From NCBI GenBank assembly GCA_017616655.1, contig JAFZXU010000037.1:1-63543 (forward strand): DNA of 63,543 nucleotides, read 5' to 3'. Positions 46,949 to 55,576 of the stretch are shown here, piece after piece (within the stretch, counting starts at the first letter, position 1; every line of letters starts with the position of its first letter). The DNA is from Bacteroidales bacterium. Lineage in GTDB: Bacteria > Bacteroidota > Bacteroidia > Bacteroidales > UBA932. The notes beneath the pieces were generated by a model. The model had not been told where the DNA came from. It did not search any database and saw nothing but the letters and a program-made list of their open reading frames with translations. Position numbers and translations under genes: made by a program.

Positions 46949-48295
46949 TTAAAGATCGATTGGTTCGTTCATATAGCGGCCAAGCACCTTGATGGCGAGA
47001 ATGGCCTGATATTTTGCCTGAAGCTGCTGCGACAGGGCGGAGATGTAACTGTTCTTCTCGTTGAGCAGGTCGACGGCCGTTACGGCTCCGCGTTCGAACT
47101 GCCCCTGAACAATGGCATAACTCTGCTCTGAAGCTTCGCGCTGCTCCGTTGCGGCTATGAATTTCTGCTGTGCGGAGAGGGCCTCGTTGCGGAGCGATTC
47201 GAGCGAATTGAGCAGCTGCTTCTCGGCGCTGGCGTTCTGGAGTTCGCTGGCGCGGTTCTGCAGTTTGGCCTTGGCCACGTTGCTGCGTGTCTGCCAACCG
47301 TTGAAGATGGGGACGCTGAGACTCAGGCCGATACCCTCATTAAGCCCCTGTGCGAGACGGGTTCCGTAATCGGAACCGATGATGGCGGAAGTACCGGCAT
47401 TCGCATTGAGTGAAACTGAGGGCAGATAGGAACCCTTTGCGATCTCCACTGCCAGTTCTGATGATTCCACCGCAATCCGGCTGCTCTTCATTCCGGGCAG
47501 ATCCTCGAGCGCGATGTTGTAAATCTCACTGAGAGAAGGAATTACGGCATATGTAACATCATCCGTAATATCGGGATAAAGGATGTCGAAGTTCTCCGCC
47601 ATTCCCAGTTCGAGAAGCTGTTTCAGAGAGAGACGCGCCGTGGAAAGGGAGTTCTCGGCAGAGACTACCTTATAAGTGGATGACGCATACTCCGACTTGA
47701 GCTGTGCCACCGCGCCGCGGGTGAGGGAGCCGGCCTTCATAAGGGCCTCTCCCCTCTCGTACTGGGTACGGGAGAGCTGCTCGGCGTCGCGGGCTATCTG
47801 CAGCTGTTCCATGCAGTACATAACCTGCAGATATGCCTGGGCCACAGATATTTCCAGGTCGATCTTGGCCTGCTCCAGGTCGCATTCCGCAGCCTTGCCC
47901 TGCAGGGTCTGCTGCTGGATGGTGCGGCGAAGCTTGCCGCCCTGATAAAGCGACAGGTTCGAGCCGAGGCTGAAATTGCTGCCCACCGTCTTGCCGGGCA
48001 GACCTGCATTCAGACCCGAAGAAAAACTGAGTGAAGGGAGCATCTGCCCCTTTGCCTGTTCGAGGGAGACATCAGCCGTCTCCTTTGAAATCTCCTGCGA
48101 AAGCACCTGGATATTGTTGGCTTTCGCATAATCAATACACTGTTTAAGCGTCCAGGGCGCAGCCATCAAGGCCGGATCGGAGGTGCGTATCACTCCGACC
48201 GGGGTGAGGTCTTGCGCCGACAGTGGCGAGGATTCCCCGGGAAGGAGTATCCCCGCCACTGTCAAGAACGCCAGAATAACTGATTTGCGTTCCAT
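46949..48295 (-). CDS. TolC-family outer membrane channel
   Basis: 448 residues. Signal peptide about 1-28, then two OEP repeats: PWTLKQCIDYAKANNIQVLS near the start and SLSVPIFNGWQTRSNVAKAK with long helices (SAEKQLLNSLESLRNEALSA) in the second half. The outer-membrane exit duct for the MacA-MacB pump encoded directly downstream (gap six bases). Confidence 0.93.
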   Translation of the reverse strand: MERKSVILAFLTVAGILLPGESSPLSAQDLTPVGVIRTSDPALMAAPWTLKQCIDYAKANNIQVLSQEISKETADVSLEQAKGQMLPSLSFSSGLNAGLPGKTVGSNFSLGSNLSLYQGGKLRRTIQQQTLQGKAAECDLEQAKIDLEISVAQAYLQVMYCMEQLQIARDAEQLSRTQYERGEALMKAGSLTRGAVAQLKSEYASSTYKVVSAENSLSTARLSLKQLLELGMAENFDILYPDITDDVTYAVIPSLSEIYNIALEDLPGMKSSRIAVESSELAVEIAKGSYLPSVSLNANAGTSAIIGSDYGTRLAQGLNEGIGLSLSVPIFNGWQTRSNVAKAKLQNRASELQNASAEKQLLNSLESLRNEALSAQQKFIAATEQREASEQSYAIVQGQFERGAVTAVDLLNEKNSYISALSQQLQAKYQAILAIKVLGRYMNEPIDL

Positions 48296-48301
48296 ATATT
48301 A

Positions 48302-48970
48302 TTACATATTGTTCAAATTGTCCGGACCGTTGTTTCCGTCATTGTTGTCGCGGCGGCGACGCTCGCCTCTGCGATGATCTCCGTCCATGCGGCGTTCCTG
48401 CTGCTCCTTCATACGCATCTCACGCTTGACAGCCTCCTCTGCCTCCCATTTCTCCCAGGTCGCATACTGCTCCGGAGTGAGGATCTTCTTATACTTCTTT
48501 GCTATGCGCTCATGACGCTCCTGCTCTGCAGCGCGCTGTTCTTCCATACGTTCCTGCATACGGGCCTGCATCTCGGCGCGCTGCTCCTCGCTCATCTCGC
48601 GGCGAGGACGCTGCCCGTTGCCGTCGGGACGCCCGCCCATTCCGGGGCCCATTCCGTCAGGACGCCTGCCGCCCATACCGGGGCCGCCGAAACCGCCGAA
48701 GTTACCCTCTTCCATCTGCTCCTCATACATGTCGCGATGGAACCTGAGAATTTTCTTGTACTGTTTTTCAGAGAGTCCTACCACTTCGTTGAGACGGTCG
48801 GCAGTGCGTTTCGCCATTTTTTCGGGATCCATCTGTTCGCGGTTTCCCCTGCCGCGCTGCCAGAACTGCTGCGGAGCTTCGGGAGGAGTCTGAACATCCT
48901 GTGCCATTGAGACTTGAGGTGCGGCGACAAAGAGAAATGCCGCGCCGAAAAGGGTAAAAAGTCGTTTCAT
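48302..48970 (-). CDS. Spy/CpxP-like periplasmic protein with two LTxxQ-type motifs
   Basis: 222 residues. Signal peptide about 1-23 (ending SMAQ). LSEKQ at 66-70 and LTPEQ at 164-168 match the LTxxQ motif of Spy/CpxP chaperone-sensors. Between them lies a Gly/Pro-rich segment (about 90-122), then a very charged helix (EEQRAEMQARMQERMEEQRA) and an Arg-rich tail. First gene of the efflux operon, six bases before tolC. By analogy it may sense or bind misfolded protein or toxic compounds handled by the pump (inference). The ATG at 48970 is set by the signal peptide and the TAAATTTG promoter at 48977. Confidence 0.75.
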   Translation of the reverse strand: MKRLFTLFGAAFLFVAAPQVSMAQDVQTPPEAPQQFWQRGRGNREQMDPEKMAKRTADRLNEVVGLSEKQYKKILRFHRDMYEEQMEEGNFGGFGGPGMGGRRPDGMGPGMGGRPDGNGQRPRREMSEEQRAEMQARMQERMEEQRAAEQERHERIAKKYKKILTPEQYATWEKWEAEEAVKREMRMKEQQERRMDGDHRRGERRRRDNNDGNNGPDNLNNM

Positions 48971-48976
48971 AATCGT

Positions 48977-48984
48977 CAAATTTA
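48977..48984 (-). promoter_or_regulatory. -7 element for the Spy-like/TolC/MacAB operon
   Basis: TAAATTTG on the minus strand, six bases before the ATG at 48970; again nearly leaderless. Confidence 0.5.
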
Positions 48985-49059
48985 CAATTTTTATGGCTTT
49001 CGTATTACAATAATTTGACCAAAACAGATCGAGATTGTTTAAAAACCATAAAAACTTTC

Positions 49060-49067
49060 TATCTTTG
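49060..49067 (+). promoter_or_regulatory. -7 element for tRNA-Thr
   Basis: TATCTTTG, ending 12 bases before the mature tRNA 5' end; an ATTGTTT stretch at 49034-49040 is a possible -33 element. Confidence 0.6.
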
Positions 49068-49079
49068 CAGTCCAAACAA

Positions 49080-49152
49080 GCCACTTTAGCTCAGTCGGTA
49101 GAGCAGCGCATTCGTAATGCGCAGGTCGTCAGTTCGAGCCTGATGAGTGGCT
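49080..49152 (+). tRNA. tRNA-Thr (anticodon CGT)
   Basis: 73 nt. Acceptor GCCACTT/GAGTGGC (one U-G pair), D loop AGTCGGTAGAG, anticodon loop TTCGTAA in a GCGCA/TGCGC stem, T arm GTCAG-TTCGAGC-CTGAT, discriminator T. No CCA encoded. Confidence 0.95.
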
Positions 49153-49191
49153 CATTAAAAAAGGCAGCATGTTGCTGCCTTTTTTAATGAG
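49151..49191 (+). terminator. Palindromic terminator of tRNA-Thr
   Basis: CTCATTAAAAAAGGCAGCA and its complement flank a 2-3-base loop. A and T tracts on either side make it bidirectional. The outer arm begins inside the last two bases of the tRNA. Confidence 0.8.
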
Positions 49192-49214
49192 TCCCGGTGA
49201 AATGACCCTGTTCC

Positions 49215-49655
49215 TTAGAATGTCAGGGCGACGCCGGAAGGGCCATATTTCAGAATCAGGTGGTCGTTGATCCGCTGCTGGGCTTTAATCATGTTAAACT
49301 CATTGATCAGCAGCCATATACCTCCTACAGCCGTAACCAGCTCCCCTACGGCCATAATTGCCGTTCCCGGAGTTCCGATAGAGACGGTGCCGTCATAGTT
49401 GGACTCGGCTGTCATAACCCCGACTACTGCACCGGTAAAAGTAACGGCCGCTCCGGAAAGAGAGATTATCATCGCATACTTGCGTGAATCCAGCTTGTGA
49501 TTCTGGTCGTCGAGAAGCCGTGCATACTCTGCATTCCACATAATAGTCTCCGGATTACCGTTTTCAGGAGAAGGCATGTACTGCGGACGTACCTGGGCGC
49601 TGGAAAGAGCCGAAGAGGAAACAACAAGGATCAGGACAAGAAGTATTCTTTTCAT
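49215..49655 (-). CDS. Unknown exported small membrane protein
   Basis: 146 residues. Signal peptide about 1-20 (ending ALSSAQ), a polar linker (RPQYMPSPENGNPETIMWNA) and two Gly/Ala-rich hydrophobic segments (about 62-82 and 97-118). No family recognised. Single gene with a TATCTTTG element at 49679-49686; convergent with tRNA-Thr. Confidence 0.75.
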   Translation of the reverse strand: MKRILLVLILVVSSSALSSAQVRPQYMPSPENGNPETIMWNAEYARLLDDQNHKLDSRKYAMIISLSGAAVTFTGAVVGVMTAESNYDGTVSIGTPGTAIMAVGELVTAVGGIWLLINEFNMIKAQQRINDHLILKYGPSGVALTF

Positions 49656-49678
49656 ATAACAGGTTTTAATGATTTCTT

Positions 49679-49686
49679 CAAAGATA
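49679..49686 (-). promoter_or_regulatory. -7 element for the small exported protein gene
   Basis: TATCTTTG on the minus strand, 23 bases upstream of the ATG at 49655. Confidence 0.55.
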
Positions 49687-49746
49687 GCGAATATTCAAAT
49701 AATTTCCTAACTTCGTGGAACGAAGAACAACCAATCCCACACCGAT

Positions 49747-50802
49747 ATGAAATATCTTAAAATCCTTGTATGCGTGCTCTGTTTCACCGCTTTAAGTTCC
49801 TATGCGGCAAGCGCGCAGGAGAATGACAAACACAATTTCAACAAGATTGAAAAACTGGTCGACGATGTCCTGGTCTATGAGAAGTTGGGTGATATTGCCT
49901 ATATCGACAAGGTCCGCCTTGCCGGCCCTCCCAAGTACTATCAGGCCAGGGAAAAGAGTGAATTCCTCGACTCCCTCCGAGGCAACCAGCTCAAGTTCTA
50001 TGCATATCTCTTCTTCCCCAAGGAGGTGAAGCAGGGCAAGAAATACCCGATGGTGATATTTACCCACGGAGGCATCCACGCCCACCAGACTACGGCCTCG
50101 ATTGCCCATATCTTCCGCGAACTGCTGGCACAGGGCTATATCGTGGTTTCTGCTGATTACCGCGGTTCTACCGGATACGGCAAGGATTTTTATGAAGCGA
50201 TCGACTACGGCGGACTCGAAAATGAGGATATTCTCACTATGCGCGACTATATGGTAGAGAATTACTCGGTGGTGGATGAGAGCCGCATCGGCCTGCTCGG
50301 CTGGAGCCACGGAGGAATGATTTCCCTGATGAATATCCTCCAGTGGCCCGACAAGTACACCTGCGCCTATGCAGGAGTGCCCGTCAGCGACGTAGGCTAC
50401 AGGCTTTCATACCAGGATCCGGGATACACCAAGAACTTCACCCAGAAATATCACGTCAACGCGACTCCCCAGGAGAATCCTGCGGAGTATGCCCGCCGTT
50501 CCCCGGTGAGTTATGCGAAGAACCTCCGCAAACCCCTTATGATCACCACCTGCCTCAATGACGACGACGTCAGCTGGACCGAGGTCAACCATATGATCGA
50601 GGCCCTGAAGGCGGAGGGAAAGGATTTTGAATATGAGATTTATCCCAAGATGCAGGGCGCGCACCACTTCGAGCGCATCGACATCAAGGAGGCTACCGAC
50701 ATCAGGTTCAAGACTTATCAGTTCCTTGCCCGCTACCTCAAGCCGAAGCATCCTTTCAAGAATACCAATGAGCTCCGCAAGGCATCATACTTCTTCTATT
50801 AG
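49747..50802 (+). CDS. Secreted S9-like (prolyl oligopeptidase family) peptidase / alpha-beta hydrolase
   Basis: 351 residues. Signal peptide about 1-23 (ending ASAQ). Single catalytic domain without a propeller: THGGIHAHQTT (about 106-116), SADYRGSTGYGKDFYEAIDY (typical S9 strand), nucleophile S187 in GLLGWSHGGM, an Asp in TTCLNDDDVSW and the final His in QGAHHFER. The first of a three-gene run with a VanX-like dipeptidase and a cysteine hydrolase. Substrate unknown. Confidence 0.87.
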   Translation: MKYLKILVCVLCFTALSSYAASAQENDKHNFNKIEKLVDDVLVYEKLGDIAYIDKVRLAGPPKYYQAREKSEFLDSLRGNQLKFYAYLFFPKEVKQGKKYPMVIFTHGGIHAHQTTASIAHIFRELLAQGYIVVSADYRGSTGYGKDFYEAIDYGGLENEDILTMRDYMVENYSVVDESRIGLLGWSHGGMISLMNILQWPDKYTCAYAGVPVSDVGYRLSYQDPGYTKNFTQKYHVNATPQENPAEYARRSPVSYAKNLRKPLMITTCLNDDDVSWTEVNHMIEALKAEGKDFEYEIYPKMQGAHHFERIDIKEATDIRFKTYQFLARYLKPKHPFKNTNELRKASYFFY

Positions 50803-50803
50803 A

Positions 50804-51526
50804 ATGAAACGCTTTCTCCTCGCAGCGGCTATCCTGCCGCTGCTTGCTTTATGTGCATTCGGCCAGCAGCGCCGATACTGGAGCGTGGACGACTGGTTCC
50901 GCTGCAACCTGGGTCCTGATACACCCAAGGAGGCCGAGATGCGCGCAGCCGGCCTTATCGACATCCACGATCTCGACTCAACTTTTGCGGTCAAGATGGT
51001 TTACTGCGGCCCCTACAATTTTATGGGGCATCAACTCTATCACGGCTTTACAAAGGCTATGATGCGTCCCGAACTGGCAAAGAAGCTGGTTGCGGCCAAC
51101 AAGCAGCTGAAGGAACTGCGCCCCACCCTCAACATTATCATATATGATGCGGCCCGGCCCATCTCGATCCAGAAAGAGATGTGGGATGCCGTAGTAGGCA
51201 CTCCCGCCTCCGGATATGTGGCCAACCCCTACAAGGGTCACGGCCTGCACAACTACGGCGCTGCGGTGGACGTGGCCATCATAGACTGCACCGGCGCCCC
51301 GATTCCTATGGGTTCGGAGTATGACTTCTTCGGCGCTGAGGCCCGTACCGACGACGAAGCCAACCTTCTCAAGAGCGGCAAAATCACCCGCAGGGAACTC
51401 GACAACAGACTGCTGCTCAGGAAGGTGATGGAGGCCCAGGGGCTGAAGAAGATCACTTCAGAATGGTGGCATTTCAACCTGATGTCGGCCTCGGAGGCCC
51501 AGAAGAAACTGAAGATTATCGAATAA
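50804..51526 (+). CDS. D-alanyl-D-alanine dipeptidase family protein (VanX/DdpX-like, M15D)
   Basis: 240 residues. Signal peptide about 1-20. Zinc ligands H149, D156 (HGLHNYGAAVD) and H223 with catalytic E220 (SEWWHFN); R118 in YDAARPIS fits the substrate-stabilising Arg. VanX enzymes split D-Ala-D-Ala. Here the protein is exported and not beside vanHA, so cell-wall peptide recycling is more likely than vancomycin resistance. Its ATG overlaps the end region of the S9 gene by a single-base gap; the longer upstream reading is in the wrong frame of that gene. Confidence 0.92.
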   Translation: MKRFLLAAAILPLLALCAFGQQRRYWSVDDWFRCNLGPDTPKEAEMRAAGLIDIHDLDSTFAVKMVYCGPYNFMGHQLYHGFTKAMMRPELAKKLVAANKQLKELRPTLNIIIYDAARPISIQKEMWDAVVGTPASGYVANPYKGHGLHNYGAAVDVAIIDCTGAPIPMGSEYDFFGAEARTDDEANLLKSGKITRRELDNRLLLRKVMEAQGLKKITSEWWHFNLMSASEAQKKLKIIE

Positions 51527-51538
51527 ACACAATTAAAG

Positions 51539-52090
51539 ATGAAGAAACTTGACAAACCCGCTATCCTCGTTGTGGATATGCTCAACGATTTCGTGTACGG
51601 TGCTCTCGCCTGCGACCGCGGAAAGGCCATCGTTCCTGCTACTGCAAAGCTTCTTAAGGCTGCGCGCAAGGCCGGGGTACCTGTGATATTTTGCAACGAC
51701 TGCCATCTTCCCGGCATCGACCGCGAGCTTAAGCTTTGGGGCGACCACGCCATCAAGGGGACTCCCGGAGCCGAGGTGATCCCGGAGCTGGAACTCTGCG
51801 ACAAGGATTATGTAGTTCCCAAGCGGCGTTACAGCGGCTTCTTCCAGACGGACCTGGACATCCTTCTCAAGGAGCTGGGCGTCAAGACCGTGGTCATTTC
51901 CGGCCTTCACACCCACATGTGCTGCCGTCATACCTCAGCCGATGCCTACTGCCTCGGTTATGATGTCGTGGTGGCAAAGGAGGCTACCAACTCCTTCACT
52001 GAGGAAGATTATCTCGGCGGCCTGGCATATCTCAAGACATGCTACGGTGCTGAAGCCTACACCAACAGGCAGCTCATCGGAATGTTCTAA
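51539..52090 (+). CDS. Cysteine hydrolase, isochorismatase/nicotinamidase superfamily
   Basis: 183 residues, no signal peptide. Catalytic triad candidates D13 (ILVVDMLNDF), K95 (YVVPKRRYSGF) and C128 (GLHTHMCCRHT). The Cys-Cys pair at 128-129 is a small oddity. Family members hydrolyse nicotinamide, isochorismate or other amides. The metal-binding motif of true nicotinamidases (D-x-H after strand 2) is replaced by NDCH, so nicotinamidase is possible but unproven. Twelve bases behind the VanX-like gene. Confidence 0.88.
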   Translation: MKKLDKPAILVVDMLNDFVYGALACDRGKAIVPATAKLLKAARKAGVPVIFCNDCHLPGIDRELKLWGDHAIKGTPGAEVIPELELCDKDYVVPKRRYSGFFQTDLDILLKELGVKTVVISGLHTHMCCRHTSADAYCLGYDVVVAKEATNSFTEEDYLGGLAYLKTCYGAEAYTNRQLIGMF

Positions 52091-52097
52091 AAAGAAA

Positions 52098-52451
52098 AAG
52101 GCGGGACGGTAAGCCGAATTCTGTACCCGGTGCATTTATCAATGTACCGGGTTTCCGTCATTTATCTGATGCAACCTACCCCCCGGCATCGGGCGGGCCG
52201 CCCTCATCTGCCGGTATATTTGGTCTTGCAGCCCTCCGCGGCGTACCCCGGTGGCGTCGCCGACACCGGTCGTGAGCTCTTGCCTCGCGTTTTCACCCTT
52301 ACCGGAATGAGGAATCAACTTCCTCCTCCGGCGGTTGTTTTCTGTTACGCCTGCCAAAAGATTGCTCCCTTCTGCGCTTTCCGCAGGGAGGCGCCCTGCG
52401 CTGTCCGGACTTTCCTCCCCCCTTTCGGGAGGCGACGGAATGTCCCGCCTT
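52098..52451 (-). ncRNA. rnpB: RNase P RNA (class A)
   Basis: Read on the minus strand it starts GGCGGGACATTCCGTCGCC, then GAGGAAAGTCCGGAC (the conserved P4/CR-I block) and an inner ACCG-rich region. It closes with CAGAATTCGGCTTACCGTCC and CGCC, where the last bases pair with the first (P1). About 354 nt. A TATCTTTG element lies at 52458-52465. Protein reading frames drawn across it are not genes. Confidence 0.94.
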
Positions 52452-52457
52452 GGGCCG

Positions 52458-52485
52458 CAAAGATAACTCATATTTATTATATTTG
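52458..52485. promoter_or_regulatory. Divergent promoters of rnpB and the ABC exporter
   Basis: TATCTTTG on the minus strand at 52458-52465 and TATATTTG on the plus strand at 52478-52485, 12 bases apart; the ABC gene starts at 52506. Confidence 0.6.
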
Positions 52486-52505
52486 CATCCATCAAACGAT
52501 TACCG

Positions 52506-54317
52506 ATGAATATTTTCCAGTTATTCAAGAAGATCAGCCGCTTTGTCAAGCCCTACCGATGGCTGGTCATCATTACGCTGATCATGACGCTGATCGGCTC
52601 ACTTATGGCTCAGGTCAACGCCATCGTGCTCGACCGTACCGTAGATGCCATCAACGCCCTTATCGGCACCAATTTCACCTGGGGACAGGCAGCCCGGATC
52701 CTCACGATCATCAGCATCGTGCTGCTCGGCAAGGAGATAATCTCGGCCCTGATCACTTTCGCCCAGAACTACTACGGTGAACGGATGCGCATTTTTATCT
52801 CGCGCGATCTGGCCCAGAGCGTCATAGAGAAGGTGCTGACCTTCCGCATGGCCTATTTCAACACCGACGAGAATGCGACCGGCAAGCTCCAGGCCCGAAT
52901 CGACCAGGGCGTGAGCAGCATCTCACGCACGGTGCAGAACTTCTTCATCGACCTGCTGCCTCTCTTCACCAGCGCCCTTCTGGCACTGATCCTGATGTTC
53001 GCGGCCAACGTATATGTGGGTCTGGTGGCCCTCGGCATCGTGCCAATCTACTTCTGGATCACCTACCGCCAGGCGCGGAGGCTCAAGGGATGGAGGCGTG
53101 AGATGCGCGGGCACCTTGAATCCAAGAGCCAGGGTATCAAGAACATAATCGACTCCATCAACGTCATAAAGAGCTTCAACCGCGAGAAGATTGAGGCGCA
53201 GAAACAGCTTGACATCCAGAACCAGGTGACCGACAACCAGATGAAGACCCGCAAGGTGGCCTTCTACTACAACGGCCTCAAGAGCTTCGTCAAGCAGGTG
53301 GGTACGGTGCTGGTGATTATCCTGACGGCATATCTGGTGCTGATACAATATCCCGGAATGACAATCGGTAAGATAATGTACCACATAATGCTCTTCAGCA
53401 ACGTCATCGCCCCGATAACCCAGCTGCAGCGCATTTTCGACGACGTCAACGACGCCCTCATATACGCGGAAGGCTTCTTCGGGATCCTCGACTCCGAGGA
53501 GGAGGTCGAGCCGAGCGGATCATACCGCCCCGAGAAGGTACTCGGCAACATCGAGATCTCGCATGTGGACTTTACCTATCCCAACGGCAACAAGGCGCTG
53601 TACGACGTCAGCATGAAAATCGACAGCGGCAAGATAACCGCACTGGTGGGTCTGAGCGGAGCCGGAAAATCGACGGTGGTCAACCTGCTCGACAAATTCT
53701 ACGTGCCGGACTGCGGCGTGATCACCCTCGACGGCGTGGACCTGCGGGAGTGGGATACACAATTCCTGAGGGACAACATCGGACTGGTGCTGCAGCGCAA
53801 CCACATTTTCGACGGCACCATCGAGGAAAACATCCGCTACGGCAGGCCCGACGCCACCTTCGAAGAGGTGCAGGAGGCTGCCCGCAAGGCATATATCTAC
53901 GACCAGATAATGGCCCTGCCAAAGGGCTTCGAAAACAAGGCGGCGGATCTCTCCGGCGGCCAGCAGCAGCGCATCGCCATCGCCAGGATGTTCCTCAAGA
54001 ACCCGCCCATCATCTTCCTCGACGAGCCTACCGCATCGCTCGACGCCATCGCCACCGAGCAGATCAAGGCCAGCATCGACGCCATCAAGAAGAACCGCAC
54101 GGTCATAATGATATCGCACTCCATATCGCAGATCATCGACAGCGACTACATATATGCGCTGCAGAAGGGCCGTGTGGAGCAGGGCGGAGACCCCGACGAG
54201 GTTTACAGGCAGGGAGGCGTTTACAAGGATATCGTTGACGCTTCGGCCCGCAGCCTCAACATCGAGAAACTGGCCCAGACGGTGGACCGCGACGGGGACG
54301 GAAAGATGGATTCATAG
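52506..54317 (+). CDS. ABC exporter, fused membrane and ATPase domains (ABCB/MsbA-like)
   Basis: 603 residues: six helices (about 18-310), then the nucleotide-binding domain with Walker A GLSGAGKST, Q-loop LVLQRNHIFDGTIEENIRYG, signature LSGGQQQRIAIARMFL, Walker B PIIFLDEPTASLDA and H-loop MISHSIS. It works as a homodimer exporting lipids or drugs. The last ten residues (VDRDGDGKMD) form a DxDxDG calcium-loop-like motif, unusual for this family. Followed 15 bases later by pdxB. Confidence 0.92.
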   Translation: MNIFQLFKKISRFVKPYRWLVIITLIMTLIGSLMAQVNAIVLDRTVDAINALIGTNFTWGQAARILTIISIVLLGKEIISALITFAQNYYGERMRIFISRDLAQSVIEKVLTFRMAYFNTDENATGKLQARIDQGVSSISRTVQNFFIDLLPLFTSALLALILMFAANVYVGLVALGIVPIYFWITYRQARRLKGWRREMRGHLESKSQGIKNIIDSINVIKSFNREKIEAQKQLDIQNQVTDNQMKTRKVAFYYNGLKSFVKQVGTVLVIILTAYLVLIQYPGMTIGKIMYHIMLFSNVIAPITQLQRIFDDVNDALIYAEGFFGILDSEEEVEPSGSYRPEKVLGNIEISHVDFTYPNGNKALYDVSMKIDSGKITALVGLSGAGKSTVVNLLDKFYVPDCGVITLDGVDLREWDTQFLRDNIGLVLQRNHIFDGTIEENIRYGRPDATFEEVQEAARKAYIYDQIMALPKGFENKAADLSGGQQQRIAIARMFLKNPPIIFLDEPTASLDAIATEQIKASIDAIKKNRTVIMISHSISQIIDSDYIYALQKGRVEQGGDPDEVYRQGGVYKDIVDASARSLNIEKLAQTVDRDGDGKMDS

Positions 54318-54332
54318 CATTCCGAAGCAGGT

Positions 54333-55496
54333 ATGAAAATAGTCGCTGACGACAGGATTCCTTTCTTACGGGGTGTGTTCGAGCCCTTTGCCGAGGTGGT
54401 TTACCTGCCCGGGAAGGCCATCGACAATGCTGCCGTCAGGGATGCCGACGCCCTCCTGGTCAGGACCCGCACCCGCTGCGACAAAACCCTGCTGGAAGGC
54501 TCACGCGTTAAGGCAATCGCCTCTGCCACAATAGGTTTCGACCATATCGACACCTCCTGGTGCGAGAGTGCCGGAATTGCCTGGAGCGCAGCTCCCGGAT
54601 GCAACGCAGACTCCGTGGCGCAGTATGTCGCCTCGACCCTGTGCGTACTTGCCGGAAGACGCGGCCTCAGTTTCGAAAAGATGACGCTGGGAGTTGTGGG
54701 AGTCGGACACGTAGGAAGCAAAGTCGCCGGAATCGGACGCGCCCTCGGGATGCGGGTGCTGCTAAACGACCCGCCGCGCGAGAGGGCCCAGGCGGCAGGC
54801 GAAGATGCATCGGAGCGCTTCGTTCCGCTCGATGAAGTGATTGCTGGAAGCGACATTATTACCCTCCACGTGCCGCTAACCCGCGTAGGAGAAGATGTCA
54901 CCTGGCATCTCTTCGACGAAGAGAGACTCTCCTGCCTGCGCTCCGGACAGATTCTCATCAACACCTCCCGCGGAGAGGTTGTGGACGGCGCTGCACTGAA
55001 GGAACGGATTATGAAAGACCCGAGGCACAGTTGCTGCCTCTGCTCCTGCTCCGCCGTGCTGGACGTATGGGAAGACGAACCCTTAATCGATCACGGGCTG
55101 CTGCAGGCCGTCGAACTTGGCACCCCTCACATTGCCGGTTACAGCGCCGACGGCAAGGCGGCAGGCACTACAGCGGCGGTAAGATTCATCTCCTCTGTGC
55201 TCGGTCTGCCACCGGTTTCCTGGAATCCCCCGTCCCTGCCGGAACCTGAAGGCGGGCTTTCGTTTACCCTTGACGCCGCCGGAAAGAGCCGTCAGGATGT
55301 TTTGTGCGAAGCGCTGCTTCACACCTACGATATCAGGCGTGACAGCACCACCCTCGCCTCCGATATCACCTCTTTTGAGAAACTGCGCGGCGAGTATCCC
55401 GTCCGACGCGAGATGAAATCATTCACGGTCAGGCTGTTACATTCCGACGAGGCCACATCGGCGGCTTTGGAAGCGCTGGGATTCCGACTCTGCTGA
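54333..55496 (+). CDS. pdxB: Erythronate-4-phosphate dehydrogenase
   Basis: 387 residues. D-2-hydroxyacid dehydrogenase fold with ASATIGFDHIDTSWCESAGI and the NAD motif GVVGVGHVGSKVAGIGRALG. The later catalytic segment INTSRGEVVDG and the GTPHIAGYSADGKAAGT histidine, plus a C-terminal PdxB dimerisation domain, separate it from plain SerA. It performs the second step of DXP-dependent vitamin B6 synthesis. A small CysCxCxC cluster (CCLCSCS, about 231-237) is unusual but may be incidental. Confidence 0.93.
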   Translation: MKIVADDRIPFLRGVFEPFAEVVYLPGKAIDNAAVRDADALLVRTRTRCDKTLLEGSRVKAIASATIGFDHIDTSWCESAGIAWSAAPGCNADSVAQYVASTLCVLAGRRGLSFEKMTLGVVGVGHVGSKVAGIGRALGMRVLLNDPPRERAQAAGEDASERFVPLDEVIAGSDIITLHVPLTRVGEDVTWHLFDEERLSCLRSGQILINTSRGEVVDGAALKERIMKDPRHSCCLCSCSAVLDVWEDEPLIDHGLLQAVELGTPHIAGYSADGKAAGTTAAVRFISSVLGLPPVSWNPPSLPEPEGGLSFTLDAAGKSRQDVLCEALLHTYDIRRDSTTLASDITSFEKLRGEYPVRREMKSFTVRLLHSDEATSAALEALGFRLC

Positions 55497-55504
55497 AGCC
55501 GCTT

Positions 55505-55576
55505 TAACCGTTTATAAACGTTTAGCGTTTTTTGCCTTTCCGACAAAATCGGATGGTGCGTTTTTATTTGTCGGAA
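55505..55576 (+). terminator. Hairpins between pdxB and the lipoprotein gene
   Basis: The palindrome CGTTTATAAACG (55509-55520) and AACG-TTTA-GCGTTTTTT form a plausible pdxB terminator. Further on, TTCCGACAAA (55538-55547) pairs with TTTGTCGGAA (55567-55576) around a 19-base loop. The rest of the gap up to 55645 holds a TATATTGC that only partly matches a -7 element. Confidence 0.45.

Noticed and set aside
50804-51526. VanX-like gene as vancomycin resistance
   Set aside because: No vanH/vanA ligase nearby, and the protein carries a signal peptide; recycling is more likely.
52130-52780. Long open frames over 52.13-52.78 kb on both strands
   Set aside because: They run across the RNase P RNA gene and have no protein-like features; the RNA call explains the sequence.
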